Below are positions 43,760 to 52,689 of a stretch of 64,000 nt of DNA, piece after piece. The DNA comes from Protula sp. h YS-2021. Its lineage: Eukaryota > Annelida > Polychaeta > Sabellida > Serpulidae. Each line of letters opens with the position of its first letter. The first letter of the stretch is position 1. The notes under the pieces are model-generated. The model was given only the letters and a program-made list of their open reading frames with translations, ran no database searches and was not told where the DNA came from. Made by a program: the position numbers and the translations under genes. Location of the stretch: the NCBI GenBank assembly GCA_949752745.1, contig OX457027.1, positions 74,530,700 to 74,594,699 on the forward strand. The letters run 5' to 3'.

Positions 43760-45577
43760 TTACTTCACTTTTTCCTTCTTTTCCTCCTTCGTCTCCGTCC
43801 CGCCTGTCGGAGGAGACTGCCCCAAGTTTAAAGCAGGACTAGAACATTTTTTTCTTAAGTGTCCGCGTCCCCCACAGTTAAAACATTTAACGGACTTGGG
43901 ATCCCACTTTTTAGTGTATTTTGAGAAAGACTTCTTATCTTTTGATTTAAAAGACGCCTTCCCTTTTAGATAGTTGACATCATCTGTATCACTATCTGAT
44001 TCCTCATCCTCATCAGAGGACTCATCGTCAGATGGACGTACCATTCTGACTTTATCCTTAGGATAAAGAGGTCTAGCTTTAGACATGGCCGTTTTAGCAG
44101 CAACATAACGCTCTGCATATTGCATAGCATTTTCGACAGTAGCTGGTGGATTTATCATCAGATACTGTTTAAGTTGACAGTCGTGAAGACACTTAATAAA
44201 ATGGCGCTTCACGAGAACCTCCTGTTGTGCCAGGCTTGGTACTTCTGGATAAGCCAGAGATACCAATCTTCGAACTTCATCTAAATATGTTCGAAGGTTG
44301 TCCCCTATTTTCCATATCTGTCCCTCCAACAGAGACTGAAAATGGTGACTGCTGTCGGCTGAACCGAAGCGTTGCTCCATAGCTTGGAACAGTTGCTGAA
44401 ATGTCAGCATATTAAGCTGACGCTCCAACGAAATGATAAAGCTTTTAGCTTCATCTTGTAAATTGGAGAGGAGGTAATATTTCCTCTCCTGTTCTGTCCA
44501 ATTATTCAGAACAGATGCTTCTTCAAAGAGGCGTTTAAAATAAGGCCATTCGCTATAACGACCGTTAAAAGAGGGGGCCTTAATTCTAATTTTATGATCG
44601 TGAGAATTATCATTGTAATGAAATCGCGATTTGCGAGTTTCATTTGTAGCCCTTTCAATAGGATTAGGCTGATAACAAATGTCCCTAGCAGGGAAATTAC
44701 CGTTATTTGTATAGGCAGTATTTTGGGAATACTGCTGATCATCAACCAAATGATAATCATTATTTACAAAAGTATTCTCAAAATTAGAATACTGTTGCGA
44801 CCTGTGCATAGGTTGATTCGCCATATTACCGTAAGGTAATTGTGAAAAATCATGATTGCGAATCCCATTGGATTCATTACAATCAATGATTATATCATTA
44901 GAACCTACAGTTCTATTGGTAATGGCAGCTGTATGGTGCATACCATTATGAAAATAATTATTATTAAAATAATTATTTTGTGCTTGACTTCTACCTGAAG
45001 TCGTTTGCGTATGAAATGGCAAATACATTCCATATTTATCATGATTAAAATCATGAATTTCATCGTTTGATGAAGGTACCCTAGGTGTTTCATACACCGT
45101 AGGTGTAGTACGAATATTTGAAATACCATACTTATCAGCAAATTGAGACTGCTGATTTGGTGGAATAAAAGTAACACCGAATTGTATCGAATTTGACTCT
45201 GGCAAATTATTTTGCATTTGAGATCGACGTAATAGATGTGAATTATTACTCGAATACTCAGGTATCGCAGGACTTTGCAAAACCGTGGACCTTGGAACAG
45301 GTCCAGCCGATGTCATCGGCATATTGTAACTACATGGAGTTACATGATTTTCTAAGGAAGAAAGGCCATTTCCACTTTCTTCTCTATTTACTTTGAAATT
45401 CTCATTAATCTTGTGAGAATTTTCAGTAAATCCCATGGGTGTAAAAAATGTACACCGTGGGCGTGCGGATTGCAACTGATCACCATAACGAGGCTCGCAC
45501 CTGAAGTCATGTGATCGAAAAGAATGTTTGTCAACATTAGAATTGACATTACTACTTTCGGAAACAAAAGTAGTCAT
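43760..45577 (-). CDS. gag: gag polyprotein with CCHC zinc knuckle
   Basis: 605-codon frame. An Asn/Ser-rich N-terminal half is followed by a retrotransposon gag domain (IKAPSFNGRYSEWPYFKRLF, then LEGQIWKIGDNLRTYLDEVR). An acidic Asp/Glu/Ser stretch and the knuckle CFNCGGRGHLRKKC (C-x2-C-x4-H-x4-C) come near the end. It forms the particle and binds element RNA. It stops 24 bases before the pol Met. Pol is in the -1 frame and that frame is open back across the gag stop, so pol is probably made by -1 frameshifting on the A-rich 3' end of gag. Confidence 0.9.
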   Translation of the reverse strand: MTTFVSESSNVNSNVDKHSFRSHDFRCEPRYGDQLQSARPRCTFFTPMGFTENSHKINENFKVNREESGNGLSSLENHVTPCSYNMPMTSAGPVPRSTVLQSPAIPEYSSNNSHLLRRSQMQNNLPESNSIQFGVTFIPPNQQSQFADKYGISNIRTTPTVYETPRVPSSNDEIHDFNHDKYGMYLPFHTQTTSGRSQAQNNYFNNNYFHNGMHHTAAITNRTVGSNDIIIDCNESNGIRNHDFSQLPYGNMANQPMHRSQQYSNFENTFVNNDYHLVDDQQYSQNTAYTNNGNFPARDICYQPNPIERATNETRKSRFHYNDNSHDHKIRIKAPSFNGRYSEWPYFKRLFEEASVLNNWTEQERKYYLLSNLQDEAKSFIISLERQLNMLTFQQLFQAMEQRFGSADSSHHFQSLLEGQIWKIGDNLRTYLDEVRRLVSLAYPEVPSLAQQEVLVKRHFIKCLHDCQLKQYLMINPPATVENAMQYAERYVAAKTAMSKARPLYPKDKVRMVRPSDDESSDEDEESDSDTDDVNYLKGKASFKSKDKKSFSKYTKKWDPKSVKCFNCGGRGHLRKKCSSPALNLGQSPPTGGTETKEEKKEKVK

Positions 45578-45628
45578 AGTACAAGTAGGTACTGAGGTTT
45601 TAGATTGTGTACCTAAAACGGATATAAC

Positions 45629-46015
45629 TCAGCTTTGGTTAGGCTGACGCCTATCCAAATCCGGTGGGTAAGGCAGTTGATCTACGAAAGGGTTGTGTAC
45701 CGAAGATTTGTTAACACGGGAAGTAACAACCGAATGAGGTAAAATAACAGTGTCAAATCTGTCAAATTTACTAAATTGAGGAGGGGTAGTCAAACCTCTC
45801 ATTATCGCCAAAGATCTTGAAGGATCTTTAGGATATGCACCTTGTTTTTCAAGAAAATTAGGTGCCGAAAAATCGGGAATTTTGGACGAAATTTCGCCAG
45901 AATTATTAGACATATTTTGGCTTTCACCAATATGATCTAAAGAGGGTATATTGTCCAGAGAGCGAGCTCTCGGACGAGAGCGTGGTGGTAACTTCGTACC
46001 ACTACGAAGTTCCAT
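45629..46015 (-). CDS. gag: gag N-terminal part (128 codons, before an in-frame TGA)
   Basis: Starts at an ATG (46013-46015) 74 bases inside the 5' LTR and opens with MELRSGTKLPPRSRPRARSL, a basic start common in gypsy gag proteins. It ends at a TGA in the same frame as the main gag frame; between that TGA and the next in-frame Met there are only 17 sense codons. So this is either the gag N-terminus cut by one nonsense change, or a separate short leader ORF. Confidence 0.65.
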   Translation of the reverse strand: MELRSGTKLPPRSRPRARSLDNIPSLDHIGESQNMSNNSGEISSKIPDFSAPNFLEKQGAYPKDPSRSLAIMRGLTTPPQFSKFDRFDTVILPHSVVTSRVNKSSVHNPFVDQLPYPPDLDRRQPNQS

Positions 46016-46069
46016 GGTAAATGATGAATATTATTGGAATATATTTCTCAGAAATAAAGAAATAAATGC

Positions 46070-46088
46070 CAGTTTCCGCTGCCACCAC
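46070..46088 (-). other. Candidate tRNA primer-binding site
   Basis: In element orientation the 5' LTR is followed after one base by TGGTGGCAGCGGAAAC. TGG complements a tRNA 3' CCA end, and position matches LTR-element primer sites. I cannot assign the tRNA. Confidence 0.55.
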
Positions 46089-46432
46089 TGTGAAACAAAA
46101 AGGTTTCTCCGTGTAGGGCAACGTATATAGTAAGGATCGATTGAACGTCTGATCCCGCGGCACTAACTTAGTCAATGCCGAAGACCGATGTAGACGCTAC
46201 AGTGTTCAGATCCAAACTGATTTATTATTTTCGATTTTCGACTTATATACTGTTACGCATAGCAACGTACGTCACCTGCGTAATCGCGTATGTGCGTACG
46301 CAAATGACGTTGTTGCGACCAGCGCACACCGCGTCAGTACTGGAGTCATGACTTAGTCACATGACTCCGTACTAACGCAATGGCCAGCTGAACCAGAGCA
46401 GGTTAAATAAATGCAAATGATGTTTCTTCACA
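46089..46432 (-). repeat. 5' LTR (344 bp)
   Basis: Direct repeat of 34151-34494 with about five substitutions. In element orientation it starts TGTGAAGAAACATC and ends GTTTCACA. Confidence 0.95.
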
Positions 46433-47880
46433 TTCGGTTCCCATTTCTGACCAGTGTGTTTGTTTATTTAGCTTGCGTCGATGAGCGGTTCGCATTTTCC
46501 ACCAGTGCGCATGATTATTTAACTTATGTTGATGCGTGGTTCGCATTTCGGACCAGTGTGCATGTTTATTTAACTTGCATTGATATCCTGTTCACATTTC
46601 TGACCAGTGTGTTTGTTTATTTAGCTTGCGTCGATGAGCGGTTCGCATTTTCCACCAGTGCGCATGATTATTTAACTTATGTTGATGCGTGGTTCGCATT
46701 TCGGACCAGTGTGCATGTTTATTTAACTTGCATTGATATCCTGTTCACATTTCTGACCAGTGTGTTTGTTTATTTAGCTTGCGTCGATGAGCGGTTCGCA
46801 TTTTCCACCAGTGCGCATGATTATTTAACTTATGTTGATGCGTGGTTCGCATTTCGGACCAGTGTGCATGTTTATTTAACTTGCATTGATATCCGGTTCA
46901 CATTTCTGACCAGTGCTCATGATTCTTTAGGTTGCGTTGATGTGCGGTTCGCATTTCGGACCAGTGCACAGGTTCATATAACTTGAGTTGCATTTCGGAC
47001 CGGTACGCATATTATTTAAGTCCCGACGAAGTCCGACTTTTATATCTATTCAACTTGCGTCGATGCGCGGTTCTCATTTCGGACCACTGCGCATGTCTAT
47101 TTAACTTGCGTCGATGCCTGGTTCTTTTTCGGACTAGTGCGCATGTTTGTTTAACTTCCGTCGTCGATGCGCGTTTCGCATTTCGGACCATTGCGCATGT
47201 TTATTTAACTTGTGTTGATGCGTGGTTCTCATTTCAGACCAGTGCGCAAGTTTCTTTGGTTTCAGTTGATGCGCGGTTCTTTTTTCGGATCAGTGGGCAT
47301 ATTTAACTTGCGTTCATGCGTGGTGCTTAATTTGGACCAGTACAAATGTTTATTTAACTTGCGTTGGCGTGTGGTTCGCATTCCCAACCACTGTGCATGT
47401 TTATTTAACGTGCGTCGATGCGCGGTTCTTATTTCAGGTCAATGCGCATATTTCTTTAACTTGAGTTGATGCACGGTTCTTATTCTGGACCAGTGTGCAT
47501 GTTTATTTAACTTGCCTCGATGTGCGGTTCGCATTTCGGACCAGTGCGCATGTTTCTTTAGGTTGCATTGATGCGCGGTTCGCAATTCGTACCACTGCGC
47601 ATGTCTATTCAACTTGCGTCGATGCATGGTTCTTTTTTCGAACCAGTGCGCATGTTTATTTAACTTGCGTTGATGCGCGGTGCTTACTTTGGACCAGTTT
47701 GCATGTTTATTTATCTTCCTTCGATGCGCGGTTCACATTTCGAACCAATGCGCATGTTTATTTAACTTGCATCGATGCGCGGTGCTAATTTTGGACCATT
47801 ATGCATGTTTATTTAACTTGCGTCGATGCGCGGTTGTTAAATCTGACTACTGCGCAAGTTCATTTAACTTCCGTTTATGC
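46433..47880. repeat. 51-bp satellite, block right of the LTR element, with 153-bp higher-order repeat
   Basis: Continuation of the 33680-34150 array. At 46440-46905 three consecutive 153-bp units (each three 51-bp monomers) are nearly identical, a higher-order repeat; further monomers to 47880 are more diverged. Because 51 is divisible by three and units lack stops in one frame, the array yields long open frames of repeated residues on both strands; I do not regard these as genes. Confidence 0.92.
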
Positions 47881-47884
47881 GCTG

Positions 47885-48356
47885 CAGGAAGAGATTCATT
47901 TTTTTTTCAAAAATTCCGAAAAAAAATCAAAAGTTTTCCAATACACTCAAAAATGGTCCGATCGGCTGAAAACGCACAAACGTATGCACGATCCTTTAGT
48001 GGTGCCTCATACCAAAAATAAATGAAATCGGATAAAAAATGTAGGTGGAGATACGTTTTAAATTTTTTTCTTCAAAAATTCGCCAAAAATTCAAAAATAA
48101 TCCGATCGACTAAAAAAGCACAAGCCATATGCATGACCCCTTAAAAATGCCTCATACCAAAAATAAATGACATCGGATTAAAAATGTAGGAGGAGATGCA
48201 TTTTGAACCAAAGTTTACTAAATAAACAACTAACTAACTAACTAACTAACTAATTAACTAACTAACCAACTAACTAACTAACTAACTAACTAACGGACGC
48301 CACGCGCAAACCGATAGGAATACCCCAGCTTACGTGTAACGTAAGCTGGGCTAAAA
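47885..48356 (+). repeat. Helentron-like repeat: two core copies, AACT microsatellite, 12-bp hairpin
   Basis: Two copies of a roughly 160-bp core (with TTCAAAAATTC, CGATCG, CATACCAAAAATAAATGA). A CTAA tetranucleotide run follows (about 48229-48292), then the perfect hairpin CCCAGCTTACGT-GTA-ACGTAAGCTGGG (48324-48350). Confidence 0.6.
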
Positions 48357-48845
48357 AGTAGCTATTTTCACACCTGACAGTAGGGATATAAGGAGAGAAA
48401 TGCCCCCCCCCCTCCCATCCCCACCACCATGGGAAAATTTTGTGATTTTGCATATTTATCCGTTTAGACGATTCTGAACATTTTTGGTTTTTTTTACCTC
48501 TGGAACCCCACTCTGATTAATGAGCAGATACATGATATATAGTCATAGCAATAAGTTATCATCCCATGACCAGATTAACTAAACCTGAACCGACTCACAT
48601 GTGTACAGGCGTAATATAAAATATGGATTCAAAAAGTCGAGTTGTTTGGAAACTCTTGTTATAGGAGCATAGGAGAAAAAAACAGGCATCAGAGATGCAA
48701 AGCCCCCAGCCAGCGATATTTTAGTCTATCACACTCAAACCTTGAGTCACACATTTTAAATGTTTATTCTTTCACTGTGTGCGGTTTCAACGCCTTATAT
48801 CAAATCGTTCATGCCTGTATGACAGTGCAATACACGAAAAATTGC
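48357..48845. other. Short gene-free interval
   Basis: A C10 run near 48402 is the only notable structure. Confidence 0.6.
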
Positions 48846-49957
48846 CAGAAGTAGGAAAACGATGGTTCTGCGCCAGGAAATGACGTCATAGGCGGCGTTA
48901 ACATGGTGATAATGACGTCATCAGTCACGTGACCAATGAAAAGCCAATGAAATCAATGAAAACAATGAAGCCCCGCCCACTTCTGTCTATCACCTGTCAA
49001 TCATCGTGACGTCATGAATCACATGACCAATGAAAAGCCAATGAAATCAATGAAGACAATAAAGCCCCAACCACTTTCTGTCTATCACCTGTCAATCATC
49101 GTGACGTCAGACCCCCTCATATCTATGTTTAGACTGGGGAAATTTTACAACATCTATTTTAGTAACTTACAAAAAAGTGGATAACTTTCGCTATAGTGGG
49201 TCGATTTACATGAAAATTTCACCGTTTGATTCAGTTTTATATCTAGTTTTAACATAAAGTAGTCAAGGGCTATTTGCACCGGTGGCTGTATGCATAATGT
49301 GGGCATGACTCTATTTTAACTTTGTAAAAAGTGAGATAAGTTTCGTTATGGTTCACCGATTTGAATGAAAATTTCACTCTTTGATTAAGCTTTATATCTA
49401 GTTTTGACATAAGTCGTCATAGGCTATTTGCACCAATGGCTGTATGCATAATGTGGACATTTCGCCATTTTAACTTTGTAAAAAGTGTGATATCTTTCGC
49501 TATGGCTGGCCGATTTGAATGAAAATTTCACTGTTTGATTCAGTTTTATATCTAGTTGTGCTATAAGTGGTCATGGGCTATTTGCACCGGTGACTTTATG
49601 CATAATTGTGACATGCCGCCATTTTAACTTTAAAGTGAGATATCTTTCGTTATAGTTGACCGATTTAAATGAAAATTTCACCATGTGATTCAGTTTAATG
49701 TCTAGTTTACAGTTGGGCTATTTGTGACGGTGGTTGTATGCATAATTGATTCACCTTAAAATATTAAACTTTAAAAGTGAGATAACTTCCGTCATGGTTA
49801 ACCGATTTGAATGAAAATTTCACCGTTTGATTCAGTTTGATGTCTAGTTTACAGTAATTATAGACTAGTTGCATAGGTGGCTGTAAGCACTTTGTGGGAG
49901 CCCACCCCCATTCAAAGATGTGTTCGAATGTCAAGTCCATTTTTTGGAACATACTAC
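48846..49957 (+). repeat. Left terminal inverted repeat (about 1.1 kb)
   Basis: Pairs with 51407-51496 and 54291-55303. Outer 260 bp carry two copies of a GTGACGTCA/ACCTGTCAATCATCGTGACG block; the inner part has five diverged 150-bp repeats starting near 49212, 49364, 49511, 49671 and 49812. Confidence 0.85.
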
Positions 49958-49984
49958 GTCATAGTATTGTTCAAAAAGTTTTTT

Positions 49985-50195
49985 TTTGTTGTTGTTCAAC
50001 AAGTTGTTTAACAATTGTACAACAATTGTTCAACATGTTCAACATGTTGTTCCACATGTTCAACAAGTTGTGAACAAGTTGAACATGTTCAACATGTTTT
50101 TGACCAAGTTGAAAATGTTCAACATATTTAACATATTGTTCAACATGTTCAACATGTTGTTGAACAAGTTGAACATGCAATTGATGCAACAATAG
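49985..50195. repeat. Array of TGTTGAACA/TGTTCAACA palindromic motifs, downstream of the zinc-finger ORF
   Basis: Dense copies of AACATGTTCAACATGTT, ACAAGTTGAACATG and variants, each a near-palindrome of about 8-10 bp arms. The array lies on the 3' side of the ORF. Confidence 0.85.
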
Positions 50196-50454
50196 CAAGC
50201 AGTTCAGAAAAAAACAAGATATATGTTGAATAGTTTTATTAATACACTTAAATACACACAGCTCAAATCTATAGCAATATTACAACATTTGTTGATTTAC
50301 AAAGTCTTTATTATAAAGTTTAGTCAAATAAATCTATTTTTCTTCATCTGCTTCACTCTTTTCCATCTCAGTGTCCTCATATATATCACTTTCTTCGTCG
50401 TTGCTTCATCTTCCTCCTCATCTAGAAGCTCTTCAAAGAATGCATCGTTTCTTC

Positions 50455-51075
50455 TTATAGCCGCCTTTTTAGTGCCTTTGAATACTCGTAATGTTTTTCA
50501 ACAACAAAGTAATTAAAGTCTTCTAAAATGGTTTGATAATGTTCGTTTTGTTCTAGACGTTGGGTATATTTGAATGGTCTCATAAACAGTTGTTTAAGTC
50601 GACGCTTATAAATGGGTCGAAAGTCATCACTTGCTATTTCACGCGCATCTTCAAGCCCTTGTTCTTCATATTCTGAAACCTTTTCTTGAAATTTGGTATC
50701 ATATTCATCGTAGACGTCTTGAACCATATCATACCAAACAGAGTCTGTTTCTGACTCACTTTCAGAGTCTGTTTCTGACTCACTTTCAGAACTCCTGTCA
50801 TCAGCATCCTCACCACACTGCTCCATATGTTTGTGCAAAGCTTCTTCGCTGTTGTATAATGCACCACATTCTGTACAAGCATGTGCATTCTTTTCAGCCA
50901 TGTTGACGCTTTGACTTTCCATAGAAGACTCATCTAAAGTTTCCGTGAAAGGTAGTTTTACAGGGTTTTCCATATCCGATTCTTCATCCACTTCTGAAGT
51001 GTGAACATCCTTTAAGTGTCTTTTAAGACTTTGTGGCCAATTGTAAGATTTCGAACAAATGTTGCATTTATACAT
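50455..51075 (-). CDS. C2H2 zinc-finger protein of the large inverted-repeat element (206 codons, 3' end frame-broken)
   Basis: ATG at 51073-51075. Canonical C2H2 finger at the N-terminus (C4-x2-C7-x12-H20-x4-H25, MYKCNICSKSYNWPQSLKRH), and a second C-x2-C-x12-H-x3-C finger (C67, C70, H83, C87). A duplicated acidic run SESESETDSESESETDS follows, then a charged, aromatic-rich helical segment (YKRRLKQLFMRPFKYTQRLE). The frame stops at 50455, but an adjacent frame continues with a DEEEDE-type acidic tail to about 50350, so the original protein was probably about 50 residues longer. No transposase motif. The flanking palindrome arrays could be its binding sites (inference). Family unrecognised. 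Confidence 0.75.
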   Translation of the reverse strand: MYKCNICSKSYNWPQSLKRHLKDVHTSEVDEESDMENPVKLPFTETLDESSMESQSVNMAEKNAHACTECGALYNSEEALHKHMEQCGEDADDRSSESESETDSESESETDSVWYDMVQDVYDEYDTKFQEKVSEYEEQGLEDAREIASDDFRPIYKRRLKQLFMRPFKYTQRLEQNEHYQTILEDFNYFVVEKHYEYSKALKRRL

Positions 51076-51137
51076 CCTTTCGGTTCAACCTACACTATTC
51101 AAATGATGAGAAAGCCTTTAAACATAGCCTTATATAC

Positions 51138-51256
51138 AACTTGCTGAACAACATGTTGAACATGTTCAACTGATTGAACAGACATGTTGAACAACATGTT
51201 AAACAACATGTTCAACAAGTTCAACATGTTCAACATGTTGTTGAACATGTTGTCTA
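51138..51256. repeat. Array of TGTTGAACA/TGTTCAACA palindromic motifs, upstream of the zinc-finger ORF
   Basis: AACATGTTGAACATGTTCAA and related copies lie 60-180 bases 5' of the ORF start on the - strand, the place for a promoter or operator region. Confidence 0.85.
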
Positions 51257-51283
51257 CGCCTAGGGTTAGGGTTAGGGTTATGC
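51257..51283. repeat. Short interstitial TTAGGG repeat
   Basis: CTAGGGTTAGGGTTAGGGTTA: three TTAGGG-type units within the inverted-repeat element. Too short to be a telomere. Confidence 0.8.
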
Positions 51284-51289
51284 CGCTTA

Positions 51290-51400
51290 GAAGAGTCTAA
51301 CGTCATAACGTCATTATAACGTCATCATGACGTCATAACGTCACCATTATGACGTCATAATGACGTCATAAAGACGTTATGACGTTAGACTCTCCTAAGC
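51290..51400. repeat. GACGTCAT/AACGTCAT palindrome cluster
   Basis: About nine ACGTCA or TGACGT motifs in 110 bp, arranged as nested inverted repeats (e.g. AGAGTCTAACGTCATAACGT with ACGTTATGACGTTAGACTCT), just inside the right arm. The ends pair as a large hairpin. Confidence 0.8.
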
Positions 51401-51406
51401 GTAGTA

Positions 51407-51496
51407 TGTTCCAAAAAATGGGCTTGCCATTCAAACACATCTTTGAATGGGGGTGTGCTCCCACAAAGTGCTTACACCTATGCAACTAGTCTATAA
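51407..51496 (-). repeat. Right terminal inverted repeat, inner part
   Basis: Reads CGTAGTATGTTCCAAAAAAT to CAACTAGTCTATAA and is the inverted counterpart of about 49860-49957. It stops exactly where the left arm continues as TTACTGTAAACTAGAC, which resumes at 54295. Confidence 0.85.
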
Positions 51497-51739
51497 CTAG
51501 AGCGGCCACTGCACACAAAACATAGGAGTACAGGCTTATGTTATAAACTTTCAGTCGATACCTACTTAGTTTCTTGTTTTTGTGAACAAAAACAAATGTC
51601 TGCCCGACTAAACCCATGATCCCCCCCGCCCCCCCCCCCCAAAAAAAAATCCTTTTTTGAAATTACTGAAATAAAATATTCATTTCTGCAGACATAACCT
51701 TAATTCATTGTAAAAAACTCAGAATAAACCACACAGTTG

Positions 51740-52010
51740 GTGTTCACTAAAACAGATATAAATGGACGTCTTTTTTCATACGAGTCTGGAAGGTGGTCGC
51801 TATAACGGGTTTTACTGTAGGCCCTTCTCATCCAGATCTGAAGTTGGTCATTATAGTAGTTTTACTGTACGTTACATTTTTATCCGGGTCTGGAAGTTGG
51901 TCAAGACAGGCAGGTTTTACCGTACGTCTTTTTACCCGAATCTGGAAGGGGTCACGACGAACGGGACTTACTTTTTATCCTGGTCTTGAAGGTGGTCGGG
52001 ATTTTATTTT
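51740..52010. repeat. Inverted relative of the 17640-18130 array
   Basis: Landmarks GAGTCTGGAAGGTGGTC, GGTTTTACTGTA and CCGGGTCTGGAAGTTGGTCA are reverse complements of the earlier array's CCGGA..CAGTAAAACCT units; about four units. Confidence 0.65.
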
Positions 52011-52689
52011 GTTAACTATCATCCTCCACACGCCCCCCCCCCCCACCCAGCTATTTAATATAGGTCTGACTATAAACACAACTCTAACCCTTTTACCCAA
52101 GGCAACGGTAACGGTCTGTATCCTAAGGGTAGTTACAGCCACGATAGACTACCTTGTCTTCGCACATTCCCATCGGCCAAACAGCACTAGAAAGGCCTTC
52201 TTCATAACTGCGCATCAGATGACGCACCTCGGTGGGAGAAGGGGGAAGGCATTTCGGTGCCAAAATGGTGAGCTGCTACTCATAACACAAGATATCAGAT
52301 GACCCACTTTAATAGCGAAAAATGCTTCTGCAAACAATGCCAATCGCTCCTATATATAGAATACCTTGGCAACCGAATCAAGTATGCGGCGAAAAAAACA
52401 TCAATAGCTAGACCTGCTTAGACCTATGACCTCGTAGATGACGACTCCATCCTGCACCACAACTGACACTGACCCCTGACTGAGTGGCATGTTACGTAAC
52501 AGCTGTAGATGAGAAACGCACAAAAAGCTTAATTTCAGACACTAACAAATAGCAGTGGACCGGCATTAATGCTGTTACTGTTTTGAAGCTTTCTAAAGAA
52601 TGCAGGAACATTCGAGAATCTTCTGCAAAACGCTGAAATCCCCAGCGTAGTTAACATCCATGCTTAGATAACAAAGGAGCCAAAAAAGG

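Larger units (their letters stand above)
34151..46432 (-). mobile_element. Ty3/gypsy LTR retrotransposon with an extra C2H2 zinc-finger ORF
   Basis: A 12.3-kb element on the - strand bounded by 344-bp direct LTRs (TG..CA ends) that differ at about five positions. Order from 5' LTR: primer-binding-site region, gag (46015-43760, interrupted by one in-frame TGA), pol (protease, RT, RNase H, integrase; 43736-39601, interrupted), then an intact 521-codon C2H2 zinc-finger ORF (38778-37213), a 2.7-kb AT-rich repeat-bearing region and the 3' LTR. It lies within the 51-bp satellite: flanking bases CTCG (left) and TTCG (right) look like a 4-bp target duplication with one change, and unit phase continues across it. 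The gag-protease-RT-RNaseH-integrase order identifies Ty3/gypsy. This copy should be inactive because of the pol lesions. Confidence 0.95.

Noticed and set aside
46411..48025. Long open frames with repeated residues (e.g. 191 codons at 46411-46986)
   Set aside because: They exist because the 51-bp satellite unit is a multiple of three without stops; both strands and several frames are open, with no start context or domain.
49971..50198. Frames with heptad-like Leu/Val/His repeats (coiled-coil appearance) on both strands
   Set aside because: Direct by-product of the TGTTGAACA palindrome array.
51257..51283. Telomere end or fusion point
   Set aside because: Only three units and enclosed within a mobile element.
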